From: Trebonia sp963774945 | Lineage (GTDB): Bacteria; Actinomycetota; Actinomycetes; Streptosporangiales; Streptosporangiaceae | Reading direction: 5' to 3' | DNA: 64,000 bases | Assembly: GCA_963774945.1 (NCBI GenBank) | Contig: CAVZHA010000012.1 | Coordinates: forward strand, 248,001-312,000 | Part shown: piece by piece, positions 7,318 to 16,842 of the stretch | Layout: each line of letters starts with the position of its first letter | How positions within the stretch are numbered: position 1 is the first letter of the stretch | Notes under the pieces: model-generated | Databases searched by the model: none | What the model saw: only the letters and a program-made list of their open reading frames with translations | What the model was told of the DNA's origin: nothing | Position numbers and translations under genes: made by a program

Positions 7318-9417
7318 CTACCGGGTGGTGATGATCGCGGCGAACTTCGGCGACCCGATGCCGGTCGCCTCGTCGTAGCCGGGGGTGGTCGGGAACAGGC
7401 CGTTGTTGGTCGCGGCCTGCTGCAGCTTCCCGTTGCCGGTGATGTCGTTGAAGTACTTACCGGGGTCGGTGTCGAACCAGGAGTACACCAACGGGTTGAT
7501 GTTGCCGGTGCGGTGCCCCTGGAAGCTGTCGCGGTCCGCGATCAGCGCCCCCCAGAGCGGGGACGACAGGCTGGTGCCGCCGATCGCGAACCAGCCGGGA
7601 GCCGGCTCGCCGCCGCTGAACGTGGCGCAGCCGCTGTAGGGCGTGCTCGCGCTGCCCGTGCAGTACTCGGAGTAGCCGTTGTACGGGTCCGCCATGGCCG
7701 AGACGTCGGGCTCCTGGCGACAGGGGGTCCCTGCCTTGGCCAGCGTGCAAGCGGTCTCGCTGTTGGCGACGGTCTCGCCCGAGTAGGTCTCGGCCTGGCT
7801 GTTCACGCCCGGGCCGCGCTGGTAGAACGGACGGCCCCAGAACTGGCTGGGGGCGCCGCCGCCCGCGCCGGTCTCGGCGCACCAGAAGTAGCCGCCCTGC
7901 TCGTCGTTGCCGACGGCGGCCGCCTGGTCGCTGCAGAGGTTGTCGACGTTCCAGACGGTCTCGGTGCCCTTGGCCGGGGTGCCCGGGTAGGACTTGGCGC
8001 CGGGGTTGTCGCCCTCGAACGAGGTGCCGCCGACGCTGGTCACCCACGGCTGGGATGACGGGTCGTTGGCGTTGACGACCGAGGTGCCGTCGGACCGGAT
8101 GCAGTCGAACGCGCCGGTGTCGCCGGCGGCGCTGAAGATCGACTGCCCCTGCAGCGCCATCTGCTCGAAGACGGTGTTCTCGGCCTGCACCACGGCGGCG
8201 CCTGCGTCGTTCTCGCACTCGCCCCAGCTGGAGCTGATCGTGGAGGCGACGTCCTGGTTGGCGATCGCGGTGTACTCGTCGAGCTCGGTCTGGCCGGTGT
8301 AGTCGTTCGGCGCGTTGTAGACGATCAGGTGCTTGACGTCGGGCGAGACCGCCAGCGTGACCTCGATGTCGGCGTCGACCTCGACGTCACCCGAGTACCC
8401 GTTGTACTCGGCCGGGCAGGTGTCGCCGGTCGGGCAGACGGGGGCCAGCGGCCCGCCGTCCACGGTGACGTTCTCGAGCGGCGCGGTGTAGCGCTTCCCG
8501 TAGTAGTTCTGGGCCCAGGTGCTGATGTCCGACGCCTGGTACGCGGAGAGCTCGAAGACCGCCGCGGTGACGCCGGCGCCCTGGGTGCTCGGGCTGGCGT
8601 GCGGCGCCCCGTACATGGAGTTGGTCTGCGACGGGGTCAGGCCGCCGCAGCCGGGGCCGCCGCCGTAGCCGTAGTCGAAGCCGACGTTGTTGGTGACCAA
8701 GTCGAAGAGCTCGGCGGCGCTGACGTAGCCGGTCTCGCAGCTGGCGGACGACGAGGAGGACTTCGCCGCCGGCGTCTCCTTGGCCGGGGTCTTGCCGCTG
8801 GCGGGCCGGACGGCCAGGGACTTCAGGCGGACGGTGTTCGACAGGCCGACCACGCCGACGATGCCGGACACGATCGAGGAGGGCAGCCGCACCGAGGTCG
8901 AGTTGGAGAAGTAGCGGATGTGGTGCGGGTCAACGTAGTTGCGCAGGGTGGTGTGGAACGCGGCCGTGATCTTCGCGCTCGAGCCGGTCGCCTCGACCAC
9001 GAACGGCGAGCTGCCGGGCGAAACGGCCAGGCCCGCGCCGCGCAGGTAGGCCTCGACGGAATTCCGGGTGGCGGTCGTCGGCGCGTACTTGGCGTCGAAC
9101 TGGCCCGCGCGCAGGAACTGGCCGTACTGGGGGCTGCCCTTGGTGTAGACGGCCCGCAGTTCCGCGTTGAGCCCCGCCTCGTCCCGTGGCGCCAGCGCGA
9201 CCTCAACCGTCATCCTGGATGCGGTGTAGGCGCCGGTCTGCGCGTCGGACGTGGCCGGCAGGCTGCCGCTGAGCGCGACCAGGGCCGGGGACGCGGCCGC
9301 CGGCGCGGCGGTCGACGCCTGGGCACCGCTAGCCGCGAAGGCGCCGGTGAGCGCGATCGTGGCCAGCCCGAGCACGGCGGCACCGCCGGCTCTGAATGGC
9401 CGATGGAGCAATCGCAT
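7318..9417 (-). CDS. Secreted S53 (sedolisin/kumamolisin) peptidase with pro-domain
   Basis: 699 residues. The ATG at 9417 is chosen over the in-frame ATG at 9432 because AGGAGG lies inside that extension, six bases from the later start. A signal peptide (AAVLGLATIALTGAFAASG) is followed by an activation pro-domain (about 40-200) with the S53 pattern, then the catalytic domain. The Glu/Asp pair sits in VEVDADIEVTLAVSPD (ExxxD) and the nucleophile in GGTSLSSP (about residue 615), matching GTSxxxP; a C-terminal Asp/Gly-rich region (NDITGNG) resembles the S53 Ca2+ site. S53 enzymes are pepstatin-insensitive acid proteases, so a role in extracellular protein degradation at low pH is expected. It is monocistronic. 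Confidence 0.92.
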   Translation of the reverse strand: MRLLHRPFRAGGAAVLGLATIALTGAFAASGAQASTAAPAAASPALVALSGSLPATSDAQTGAYTASRMTVEVALAPRDEAGLNAELRAVYTKGSPQYGQFLRAGQFDAKYAPTTATRNSVEAYLRGAGLAVSPGSSPFVVEATGSSAKITAAFHTTLRNYVDPHHIRYFSNSTSVRLPSSIVSGIVGVVGLSNTVRLKSLAVRPASGKTPAKETPAAKSSSSSASCETGYVSAAELFDLVTNNVGFDYGYGGGPGCGGLTPSQTNSMYGAPHASPSTQGAGVTAAVFELSAYQASDISTWAQNYYGKRYTAPLENVTVDGGPLAPVCPTGDTCPAEYNGYSGDVEVDADIEVTLAVSPDVKHLIVYNAPNDYTGQTELDEYTAIANQDVASTISSSWGECENDAGAAVVQAENTVFEQMALQGQSIFSAAGDTGAFDCIRSDGTSVVNANDPSSQPWVTSVGGTSFEGDNPGAKSYPGTPAKGTETVWNVDNLCSDQAAAVGNDEQGGYFWCAETGAGGGAPSQFWGRPFYQRGPGVNSQAETYSGETVANSETACTLAKAGTPCRQEPDVSAMADPYNGYSEYCTGSASTPYSGCATFSGGEPAPGWFAIGGTSLSSPLWGALIADRDSFQGHRTGNINPLVYSWFDTDPGKYFNDITGNGKLQQAATNNGLFPTTPGYDEATGIGSPKFAAIITTR

Positions 9418-9491
9418 GCCAAACCTCCTCATAACGAAAGTTATCCATCGTTATATGGCCATATCGGTAAAATTGATACAGGAGGAGACGC

Positions 9492-9623
9492 ATGTTAACT
9501 AATTCGCAACAGTCCACACAGTGGGCGCATGGTTCGGTCGCGGGACGCGGGACTCCGCTTCGTCCTCCCCGGACCAGAAGACGGCTGGCACTGCCGCTGG
9601 AGCCAACGGTCCGTTCGATATGA
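9492..9623 (+). CDS. Possible 43-residue peptide with strong ribosome-binding site
   Basis: A reading frame starts at ATG 9492 with GGAGGAG eight bases or so upstream and lies in an AT-rich divergent region in front of the S53 peptidase. It reads MLTNSQQSTQWAHGSVAG and then becomes Arg/Pro-rich. The ribosome-binding site is among the best in the window, but the C-terminal half has no coding character and I know no family for it. It may be a leader peptide or a chance frame. Confidence 0.25.
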   Translation: MLTNSQQSTQWAHGSVAGRGTPLRPPRTRRRLALPLEPTVRSI

Positions 9624-9657
9624 GCGGTGGATTTTGACCTTGACTCTCCCCGGCCGA

Positions 9658-10729
9658 TCAGGGTTGCAGGACGCCGTCCATGTTGTCGACGTACCAGGGC
9701 TCGTTGTACGCGACCCGCTCCACGACGGCGCCGGTGTGCGGGGCGTCGATCATGTAGCCGCCGCCGACGTACATGGCGACGTGTCCCTCGCCGTCGAGGA
9801 TGATCAGGTCGCCCGGCTTCATCTCGGAGACGGGAATGTGCGGCAGGCTGTCCCACTGTTCGTAGGTGGTCCGGGGGATGGCGACGCCCGCTGCCGCCCA
9901 GGCGGCCTGGACCAGGCCGGAGCAGTCGTAGGAGCTGGGGCCGGTGGCGCCGTACACGTAGGGCTTGCCGAGCTGAGCGTAGGCGAACGCGACGGCTGTG
10001 TCCGCCTGCGTGCCGGTCGGCCCGGTGTACGCTATCGCGCTCGTGCCCGACTGCCCGCTGCTGCTGCTGGTGGTGCCGCCGATGGTGTTGGCCTCTACCT
10101 GCGCCTGCTGCGCGGTGGTGAGGCTGTCGAGCGTCGCTTTGCTGCTGGCGAGCAGCTTGTTCAGCGAGGTCTTCTGTGCCGCGAGTTGCGCGTGGATCTG
10201 CGCGATGCCCTGCTCGGTGCGCTGCCGCTGCGCGCTGACGGACGCGAGCGTCTGGGCGGCGGTGAGGAGCTGGGTCGCCTCCTCGTTGTGCGTGCCCGCC
10301 ACCTCGAGGACGAGCGACGCCTGGGAGAGCACGCTCTGCGGATTGCCCGAGCTGAGCAGGCCGAGGACCGAGGTCTGGTTGGCGTTCTCGTAGACCGAGA
10401 CCGCCACCGCGGCGAGTTGGGCGCGGGCGGTGTCGTAGCGCGCCTGCGCGTTGGCCGCCTGCTTCTGCACCCGGGCGAGCGTGGCCTGCGCCGCAGCTGT
10501 AATCCTGGCTGTTGGCGTCGTACTGCTGGCCGACCTTGTCCATCTTGGCCTGCAGGCTGTTTACCTGCGCCTGAACCTGGCTGATGGTCGGCGCGGCGGC
10601 GGCTCCGGCCCCGGTGGTGCCGGTGTAGACGGCGAGGCCGGTGGCGGCGGTGAGGGCGACCGCGAGGACGGCGCCACGCCGGATCTGGGTTGTGCTGGCA
10701 AGGTGCTTGGCCATAAGGCGCTTAGCCAC
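9658..10729 (-). CDS. NlpC/P60 (C40) peptidoglycan hydrolase with coiled-coil N-terminus (one frameshift)
   Basis: From a GTG at 10729 the protein has a signal peptide (RRGAVLAVALTAATGLAVY), then a coiled coil (VQAQVNSLQAKMDKVGQQYD). An indel near 10505-10510 moves the match to a second frame, which continues the coiled coil (AAAQATLARVQKQAANAQAR) for about 120 residues. The C-terminal NlpC/P60 domain has the catalytic Cys in YDCSGLVQAAW, with GHVAMYVGGG supplying the His, preceded by AYAQLGKPYVYGATGP. Such enzymes cleave within the stem peptide (D-Glu/mDAP), as RipA-like proteins do. It sits in the envelope after export. No c-di-AMP riboswitch was visible upstream. Confidence 0.88.
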
Positions 10730-10912
10730 GATGCTGTCACGCTCCGTTCTCCATGCCTGGCGAGTCGGCCAGAGGCTGTGGATCACGGTAGTGAAGGTAA
10801 CGGGCGCATCTCAACCGGTTCGCGGAAACCTCACGAAATGATTACGACTTCGTCCCGAGCTACGGGCGCTGTGTCAGGTGTTGTCGTGGTTTACGGTCGG
10901 CGGCGTCGACGA

Positions 10913-11790
10913 TCAGCTGACCGACGGCGCGGATGTGCGGCGCGGCCTGGCTTGTCGCGATCCGTTGGCCTGGACCGCGTGGCCCGCCAGCCGGCGGAAG
11001 AGCGACGGCGCGGCCACGCGGACGATGCCCGGCAGCCTCGTCCAGCCCGGGTATGTAAAGATCCTCGCGACCGCATTGCGCCGCCTCGCAGACCAGGCGG
11101 GCGACCCGTTCCGGTGCCAGCGGCCGCGGCCGGCGCCGGGCGTACGGGGCGCCCCGGCGGACGAAAAACGGGGTGTCGGCCACGCACAGGGTCACGTGCG
11201 TGATCCCCACCCCGGTGCCGTGCAGCTCGTAGCGGAGCGCCTCGGCGAAGGCGCCGAGCCCGGCCTTGGCCGCGGAGTAGACCGCCTCCCCGGCCACCCC
11301 GACGCTGCCGGCGATCGACCCGACCAGGGCGACCTGGCCCCGGCGCCTGGCCAGCATCTGCGGCAGCAGCACCCGGACCAGCTCGATGGCCGAGATCAGG
11401 TCGACCATCAGCAGTTCCTCGGCCAGGCCCGCGGGCATGGCCGTGAACGACCCGTACCAGCCGACTCCGGCGCAGGCCACGAGCAGGTCCACCTGCCCGG
11501 CGGCGGCCAGCGCGGCCTGGCCGAGCTCGCCCGCGCCGGCCACCGACGACAGGTCGGCGGGCAGCGGGACCGAGCTGGTGCGGGCGGCCACCTGGTCCAG
11601 GCGGGCGACGTCCCGCCCGGACACCAGCAGCCGCCAGCCGTCGGCCGCCAGGCAGTCCGCCACGGCCGCCCCGATCCCGGAAGACGCGCCGGTCACCAGG
11701 GCCACGCCCCCGGGCCAGGCGCCGCGCTGGCCTGGCCGACGCCGCTGCGGCCGGAGTGCGGGAGCTGGCCCCCGCGGTGATGATGCCCAT
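10913..11790 (-). CDS. Short-chain dehydrogenase/reductase (two frameshifts)
   Basis: The ATG at 11790 has GGGAGAGG eight bases upstream. Its frame soon shifts (indel near 11700) into VALVTGASSGIGAAVADCLA, the NAD(P)-binding TGxxxGIG motif, then LLVACAGVG, an active-site Ser in VGSIAGSVGV and YxxxK in YSAAKAGL. A third indel near 11045 moves the C-terminus to another frame, which gives PGIVRVAAPSLFRRLAGHAV and a stop at 10913. This is a classical SDR of about 290 residues; substrate not evident. It is transcribed away from the hopanoid tailoring genes across a short region that holds a 9-bp dyad, so co-regulation is possible. Confidence 0.8.
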
Positions 11791-11848
11791 GCTGAAAGCC
11801 TCTCCCTCGAGTGCTTGGCACCAGCCTCAGGGCCGGCCCGGTGAGACG

Positions 11849-11871
11849 GAATCACCCGGCCTGGGTGATTC
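11849..11871. promoter_or_regulatory. 9-bp inverted repeat in the divergent SDR/glycosyltransferase region
   Basis: GAATCACCC and GGGTGATTC are perfect arms separated by five bases. The site lies between divergent genes, so an operator is more likely than a terminator. No T-run follows on either strand. Confidence 0.5.
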
Positions 11872-12100
11872 AGTGTCGCCCGACTGCACGCGCAGGCTTA
11901 GGGCGTCAGAGTCGCTTACGAAAGGGGAGGTCATGGGAAAGGAAGCACGGATCGGTCTGCTGCTTGGCGCTTCCGCCTGTCTGCTGGCGGTCATGGTCGA
12001 CTGGGTTATCGAGGACCTGAACCGCGCAATAGCCAGCTCGTTCGCTGCGTGCCCGGTCGCGCGTAGTCACTCGCGGCCGGGCCGTGAGCTGGAGGAACAG

Positions 12101-13253
12101 ATGACGGAAACCGCGACGATCCTGACCGGGCCGCTGGGTCTTGGCCACGAGATGATGGCGCGTGGCTGCGGTCGGCTGTTCGAGCGGTCAGGCTGGCGGG
12201 TCCGCCAGCTCGACAGCATGTCGCTGCTCGGACCCTGGAGCGGTGGCGCCGGCGAGCGGCTGTTCAAGGGGCTGGTCGCCGTGCCCGGCCTGTACGACGG
12301 GCTGCACTTCGCCCATCTGCGGACCGGCAGCAGGCTGGCGAACCGCATCGACCGGGCGTCGAACGCCAGGCTGGTGCCCGCGTTGCGGTCCGAGCTCGAG
12401 CGACATCCGGCCGACCTGCTGTTCAGCGTGTTCGCCACCGGCGCCTCGGCGGCCGGGAGGCTCAAGGCCGAGATGCCGGGCCTGCGGTCGGTCGTGCTGT
12501 GCACGGATGTGTCGGTGCACCGGATCTGGGCGGCGGAGGGCACCGATCTGTTCCTGGTGACCTCGGCCGCGGCCGAGGCGTCGGTCCGTCGGTACCTGCC
12601 GCGGGCGCCGGTCGCGGTGGTGCCGCCCCCGGTCCGGCCCGAGTTCTACGCGGCCCCGCCGCAGGCAGCAGGCCAGGAAGGCGTTCGGGGTGTCCGCCGA
12701 CGCGCTTCTGCGTGCTGGTGATCGACAGCGGCTGGGGGTTCGGTCCGCTCGCTCGGGGCCGTGTCCGAGCTGGCCGACGCCGGCGTGCACGTGCTGGCGG
12801 TGGCGGGCCGGGACCGCGAAGATCGAGCGCGGGCTGCGCGAGCTGGCCGCCGGCCGGCCCAGGATCACTCCGTTCGGCTTCACCGACCGGGTCCCCGAGC
12901 TGATGGCCGCGGCCGACGTGATCGTGGCGCTGCCCGGGGCGGTGACCTGCGGCGAGGCCCGGGTGGTGGGACGTCACCTGCTGCTGCTCGACGTCATGCC
13001 CGGCCATGGGCGGGACAACCTGCAGCACGAACTCGAGCTGGGCGACGCCGACGCGTGCGTGCCCACCCCCGGCGGGGTGACCGCCAGCGTGCTTGCCCTG
13101 CGCGACCAAGCCGTCGGCCCGTTTCCCAGCCGGGTTCCGCGCTGGGAGCCCGCCTACATTGCCGCCCTGCGGCGGATCGGCCTCGACCTGCAATCCTGGA
13201 AGGAGCCAAGTGCCCACGTTGCGCACGCTATTCCTGAATCCGCCGTCCTTTGA
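12101..13253 (+). CDS. MGDG-synthase-like (GT28 type) glycosyltransferase (several frameshifts)
   Basis: The ATG at 12101 has GGAGG five bases upstream; an in-frame ATG at 11933 with GGGGAGG would add a 56-residue extension with one transmembrane helix and is a real alternative. The protein begins ATILTGPLGLGHEMMARGCG, the nucleotide-sugar glycosyltransferase N-terminus seen in MGDG synthases and MurG relatives. After about 12660 four or so indels follow, but the C-terminal donor-binding half is readable: RITPFGFTDRVPELMAAADV, then IVALPGAVTCGEARVVGRH and PGHGRDNLQHE. Its end overlaps the HpnJ start. I infer glycosylation of a membrane lipid; the operon with HpnJ and HpnR makes a hopanoid side chain or diacylglycerol the plausible acceptor. 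Confidence 0.7.
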
Positions 13254-14649
13254 GGGTTTCGACGGCGGGGCCGGCGCCAGGTACCAGGCGAAGCGGGAGA
13301 TCCGCTCGTACTGGTATCCGACCTGGCTGGCCCAGCCCGCCGCCCTGGTGCCGGGCAGCACGCTCGTGGACGCCCCGCCGGCCGGGCTGACCCTCGACGA
13401 CATCGTCACCCGCGGCCGACCAGCATGATCTGATGATCCTGCACACCAGCTCGCCCACGTTCGCGGGCGACGTCAAGGTGGCGGAGGCGCTCAAGGCGAA
13501 GAACCCGGATCTGCTGGTCGGCTTCGTCGGGGCCAAGGTCGCGGTCCAGCCGGAGCGATCGCTCCAGGCCTCGCCCGCCATCGACTTCGTGGCCAGGGAG
13601 GAATTCGACTTCACGGTGGCCGAGGTGGCCGAGGGGCGCCCGCTGGCATCCGTCGACGGCCTGAGCTATAAGGACTCGAAGCGGGCAGGTGGTGCACAAC
13701 GCCGACCGGGAGATCCTGACCGACATGGACCGCCTTCCGTTCGTGACGCCGGTCTACAAGCGGGATCTGCGCATCGGAGGACTACTACATCGGCTACCTG
13801 CTTCATCCGTACGTGTCGCTCTACACCGGGCGCGGCTGCCGGTCCAGGTGCACGTTCTGCCTGTGGCCGCAGACCGTCGGCGGCCACAAGTACCGGACCC
13901 GCAGCGTGGCGAACGTGCTCGAGGAGGCCGCGCTCGTCCGCGAGCTGTTCCCGCAGATGAAGGAGCTGTTCTTCGACGACGACACGTTCACCGACGACCG
14001 GCCGCGGGCCGAGGAGATCGCCCGCGGGCTCGGCCGTCTCGGCCTGACCTGGTCGTGCAACGCCAAGGCGAACGTCCCCAGGGAGACGCTGCAGGTGATG
14101 CGGGACAACGGGCTGCGGCTGCTGCTGGTCGGCTACGAGTCGGGGAACCAGCAGATCCTGATCAACATCAAGAAGGGCCTGCGAGTCGAGCGGGCCAGGC
14201 AGTTCGCGGCCGACTGCCGGGACCTGGGGATCACCGTGCACGGCACCTTCATCCTCGGGCTGCCCGGGGAGACCAAGGAGACCATCCAGGAGACGATCCG
14301 GTTCGCCCGCGAGGTCAACCCGCACACCATCCAGGTCTCGATCGCGGCGCCGTACCCGGGGACCGAGCTGCACCGGCAGGCGGTGGAGAACGGCTGGCTG
14401 CCCGATGACGACGACGGCACCGCGCTGGTCAGCGAGCAGGGGACGCAGCTGGCGGCGCTGTCGTATCCGCATCTGCAGCACACCGAGATCCTGGACTCGG
14501 TCGACGCGTTCTACCGGCGGTTCTACTTCCGGGCCGGGAAGCTGGCCGAGATGTCGGCCGAGATGTTCCAGCCCGGCATGGCGTCACGACGGCTGCGCGA
14601 GGGCACCGAGTTCGTGCGCTTCCTTGGCCGGCGGGCCAGGGAGGCCTGA
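13210..14649 (+). CDS. hpnJ: HpnJ, B12-binding radical SAM hopanoid side-chain enzyme (three frameshifts)
   Basis: The GTG at 13210 has GGAAGGAG four bases upstream and gives PTLRTLFLNPPSFEGFDGG, the conserved HpnJ N-terminus, followed by a B12-binding region (HDLMILHTSSPTFAGDVKVA, VGFVGAKVAV). Indels near 13415, 13685 and 13778 split the frame. The radical SAM core is intact: GRGCRSRCTFCLWPQ (CxxxCxxC iron-sulfur ligands), FFDDDTFTDD, and GTFILGLPGETKETI. HpnJ acts on composite bacteriohopanetetrol, where it is needed to form the cyclitol ether headgroup. No hpnH, hpnG, hpnI or hpnK is in this window. The stop lies five bases before hpnR, so the two are co-transcribed. Confidence 0.85.
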
Positions 14650-14653
14650 TCCC

Positions 14654-16136
14654 ATGCGAGTTCTGCTCGTCCATCCCAGCGCGCTCATGTACTCCGAGAT
14701 CTTCCTGCGGCTCGAGCCGCTCGGCCTGGAGCGGGTGGCGGCGGCTCTGCTGGCCGACGGCCATGACGTCAGGCTGGTCGACCTGCAGGTCTACCGGAGG
14801 TCGGATCTGGAACGTCAGGTGGCCGAGTTCCGCCCCGAGGCGGTCGGTTTCAGCCTCAACTACCTGGCCAACGTGCCCGAGGTGGTGGACCTGGCCAAGT
14901 GGGTCAAGACCGTGCTCCCCGACTGCCTGGTCTTCGTCGGCGGGCACAGCGTCTCGTTCGTGGCCGAGCAGGTCCTCGGGCACGCCGAAGGCGCGATCGA
15001 CGTCGTGCTGAAGGGCGAGGGCGAGACCGGTGCCCCCGCGCTGCTGGCCGCGGCGCCGGATCGGGCCCTGACCGAGGTTCCCGGGGCGGTCACCGTGGAC
15101 GGCGCCGGGCCGGCCGCCGCAGATGGTGCACAGCCTCGATGACCATCTTCCGGCCCGGCAGCTGGGCGGGCGGCGGAACAAGTACTTCATCGGGGTGATG
15201 GACCCGGCCGCCTCGATCGAGTTCACCCGCGGCTGCCCGTGGGACTGCTCGTTCTGCTCGGCCTGGACCTTCTACGGCCGCAGCTACCGCAGGCTGTCGC
15301 CGGAGGCGGCGGTTGAGGACATGGCCCGCATCGCCGAGCCCGGCGTCTTCATCGTCGACGACGTGGCCTTCATCAAGGCCGAGGAGGGCGACGAGATCGC
15401 CCGGCAGCTCGAGCGCCGCCGCATCCGCAAGCAGTACTACCTGGAGACCCGCTGCGACGTGCTGCTCCGCAACGAGGAGGTGTTCCGCCGCTGGCGCCGG
15501 CTCGGGCTGAACTACATGTTCCTCGGCCTGGAGGCCCTCGATGAGGAGGGCCTGACCGCCTTCCGCAAGCGGACCACGCCGCAGGTGAACAACAAGGCGC
15601 TCGAGGTGGCCCGGTCGATGGGGCTGAGCGTGGCCATCAACATCATCGCCGACCCCGACTGGGACGAGGCCCGGTTCGCGTTCGTCCGCGAGTGGGCGAT
15701 GAGCGTGCCGGAGATCGTGAACATCACCGTCCAGACGCCCTACCCGGGGACCGAGACCTGGCTGACCGAGTCCCGCCGGCTGACCACGCTCGACTATCGG
15801 CTGTTCGACGTGCAGCACGCGGTGCTGCCCACCCGGCTGCCGCTTGACCGGTTCTACATGGAGCTGGTCAGGACCCAGGCGGTGCTGGCCCGCAAGCACC
15901 TGGGGGTCGCGGCGCTGGCCAAGACCAGCGGCATCATCGCCCGGCAGCTGCTGCACGGCCAGACCAACTTCGCCCGCATGATCTGGAAGTTCAACCAGGT
16001 CTACAACGCCGACCGGCAGTACGCCGACCATCTGCGCGAGCCCCGTTACCTGCTGCCGCCCGCGGCCGAATGGACAGCGGAGCCGCCGGACCGGAAGGAG
16101 CTGTACGTTCATGTCCCGTCGCGCCGCCGGCCCTGA
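14654..16136 (+). CDS. hpnR: HpnR, hopanoid C-3 methylase (one frameshift)
   Basis: The ATG at 14654 gives RVLLVHPSALMYSEIFLRLE and GGHSVSFVAEQVLGHAEGAI, the B12-binding half. One indel near 15108-15120 then shifts the frame to ASIEFTRGCPWDCSFCSAW, the CxxxCxxC cluster motif, followed by EPGVFIVDDVAFI, YYLETRCDVLLRNEEVFRRW and a C-terminus (QTNFARMIWKFNQVYNADRQ) that I recognise from HpnR. HpnR methylates hopanoids at C-3 using B12 and SAM at the membrane; in Methylococcus it aids late stationary survival. It follows hpnJ directly. Length (about 494) fits the family. Confidence 0.87.
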
Positions 16137-16138
16137 CC

Positions 16139-16811
16139 GTGACGGCTGCCGACGCCCCGAACGAGTGCCTGGAGCTGCCCCGGCCGCTGGGGTTGCTGCG
16201 CACCGTCGGCTGGAACCTGAGCGAGGCGTTCGGCCTGCCCACCATCGGCTACGTCCTCGGCACGGCGTTCGGCGGACGCGACGCCGGCCTGTGGGCGGTG
16301 CTCGGCGCGATCTGGCTGACGGCCGCGGTCCGCACTGATCTTCACCGGGTCGGTCCCGAGCCTGGTGCTGATCTCGCTGGCGGTGCTGACGGTGCAGACC
16401 GCGACCTCGATCGCCACCGGGAACCTGTTCATCTTCCTGATCCACTTCCCGCTCGCCAACCTCGCCCTGTGCATCGTGTTCGCCCGGACCGCTCGCGGGT
16501 CAAGCCCGATCGCGGCCGAGCTGGCCGGGGAGGTGATCGGGCTGCGCTACCCGAAGAAACACGAGTCGAAGCTGCACGGCTTCTTCCAGCGGGTGACCTG
16601 GTTCTGGGCGGCCGACTTCCTGCTGCTCGCCGTCATCCTGGGGGTGCTGCTGGCCTTCGTCCCGGTCGGTATCTACGTCCCGATCTGGCTGGTGACCACG
16701 ATCGTGCTCATCGGCGCGGGGATCGCCATCTCGGTCATGTGGCTCCGGTCAACGCTGCGCGAGCACGGCATCAAGTTCCAATTCGCGGCGCCCGCGGACG
16801 ACGACGCGTAG
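16139..16811 (+). CDS. Polytopic membrane protein of the hopanoid block (one frameshift)
   Basis: A GTG at 16139 starts three bases after the hpnR stop. The N-terminal part reads LRTVGWNLSEAFGLPTIGYV and GLWAVLGAIWLTAAV; an indel near 16335 moves to a frame with LIFTGSVPSLVLISLAVLTV, FIFLIHFPLANLALCIVFA, FLLLAVILGVLLAFVPVGI and IWLVTTIVLIGAGIAISVMW. That makes five or six helices and about 224 residues. It resembles VC0807-family (DUF3159-like) membrane proteins, but I am not certain. Tight spacing behind hpnR suggests a partner in handling or moving the modified lipid. Confidence 0.55.
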
Positions 16812-16842
16812 CCATCGCCAAGGTGCCGGGGAAACTAGCCCT

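Noticed and set aside
10730..10912. c-di-AMP (ydaO) riboswitch before the NlpC/P60 gene
   Set aside because: Such riboswitches are common at actinobacterial wall-hydrolase genes, but the conserved core is not visible here.
11790..12100. Cobalamin riboswitch ahead of the B12-dependent hpnJ/hpnR genes
   Set aside because: I looked for the B12 box and the surrounding stems and saw neither; only a short dyad is present.
15090..16445. A 451-codon minus-strand frame
   Set aside because: It lies across hpnR, whose motifs are unmistakable, and shows only shadow composition.
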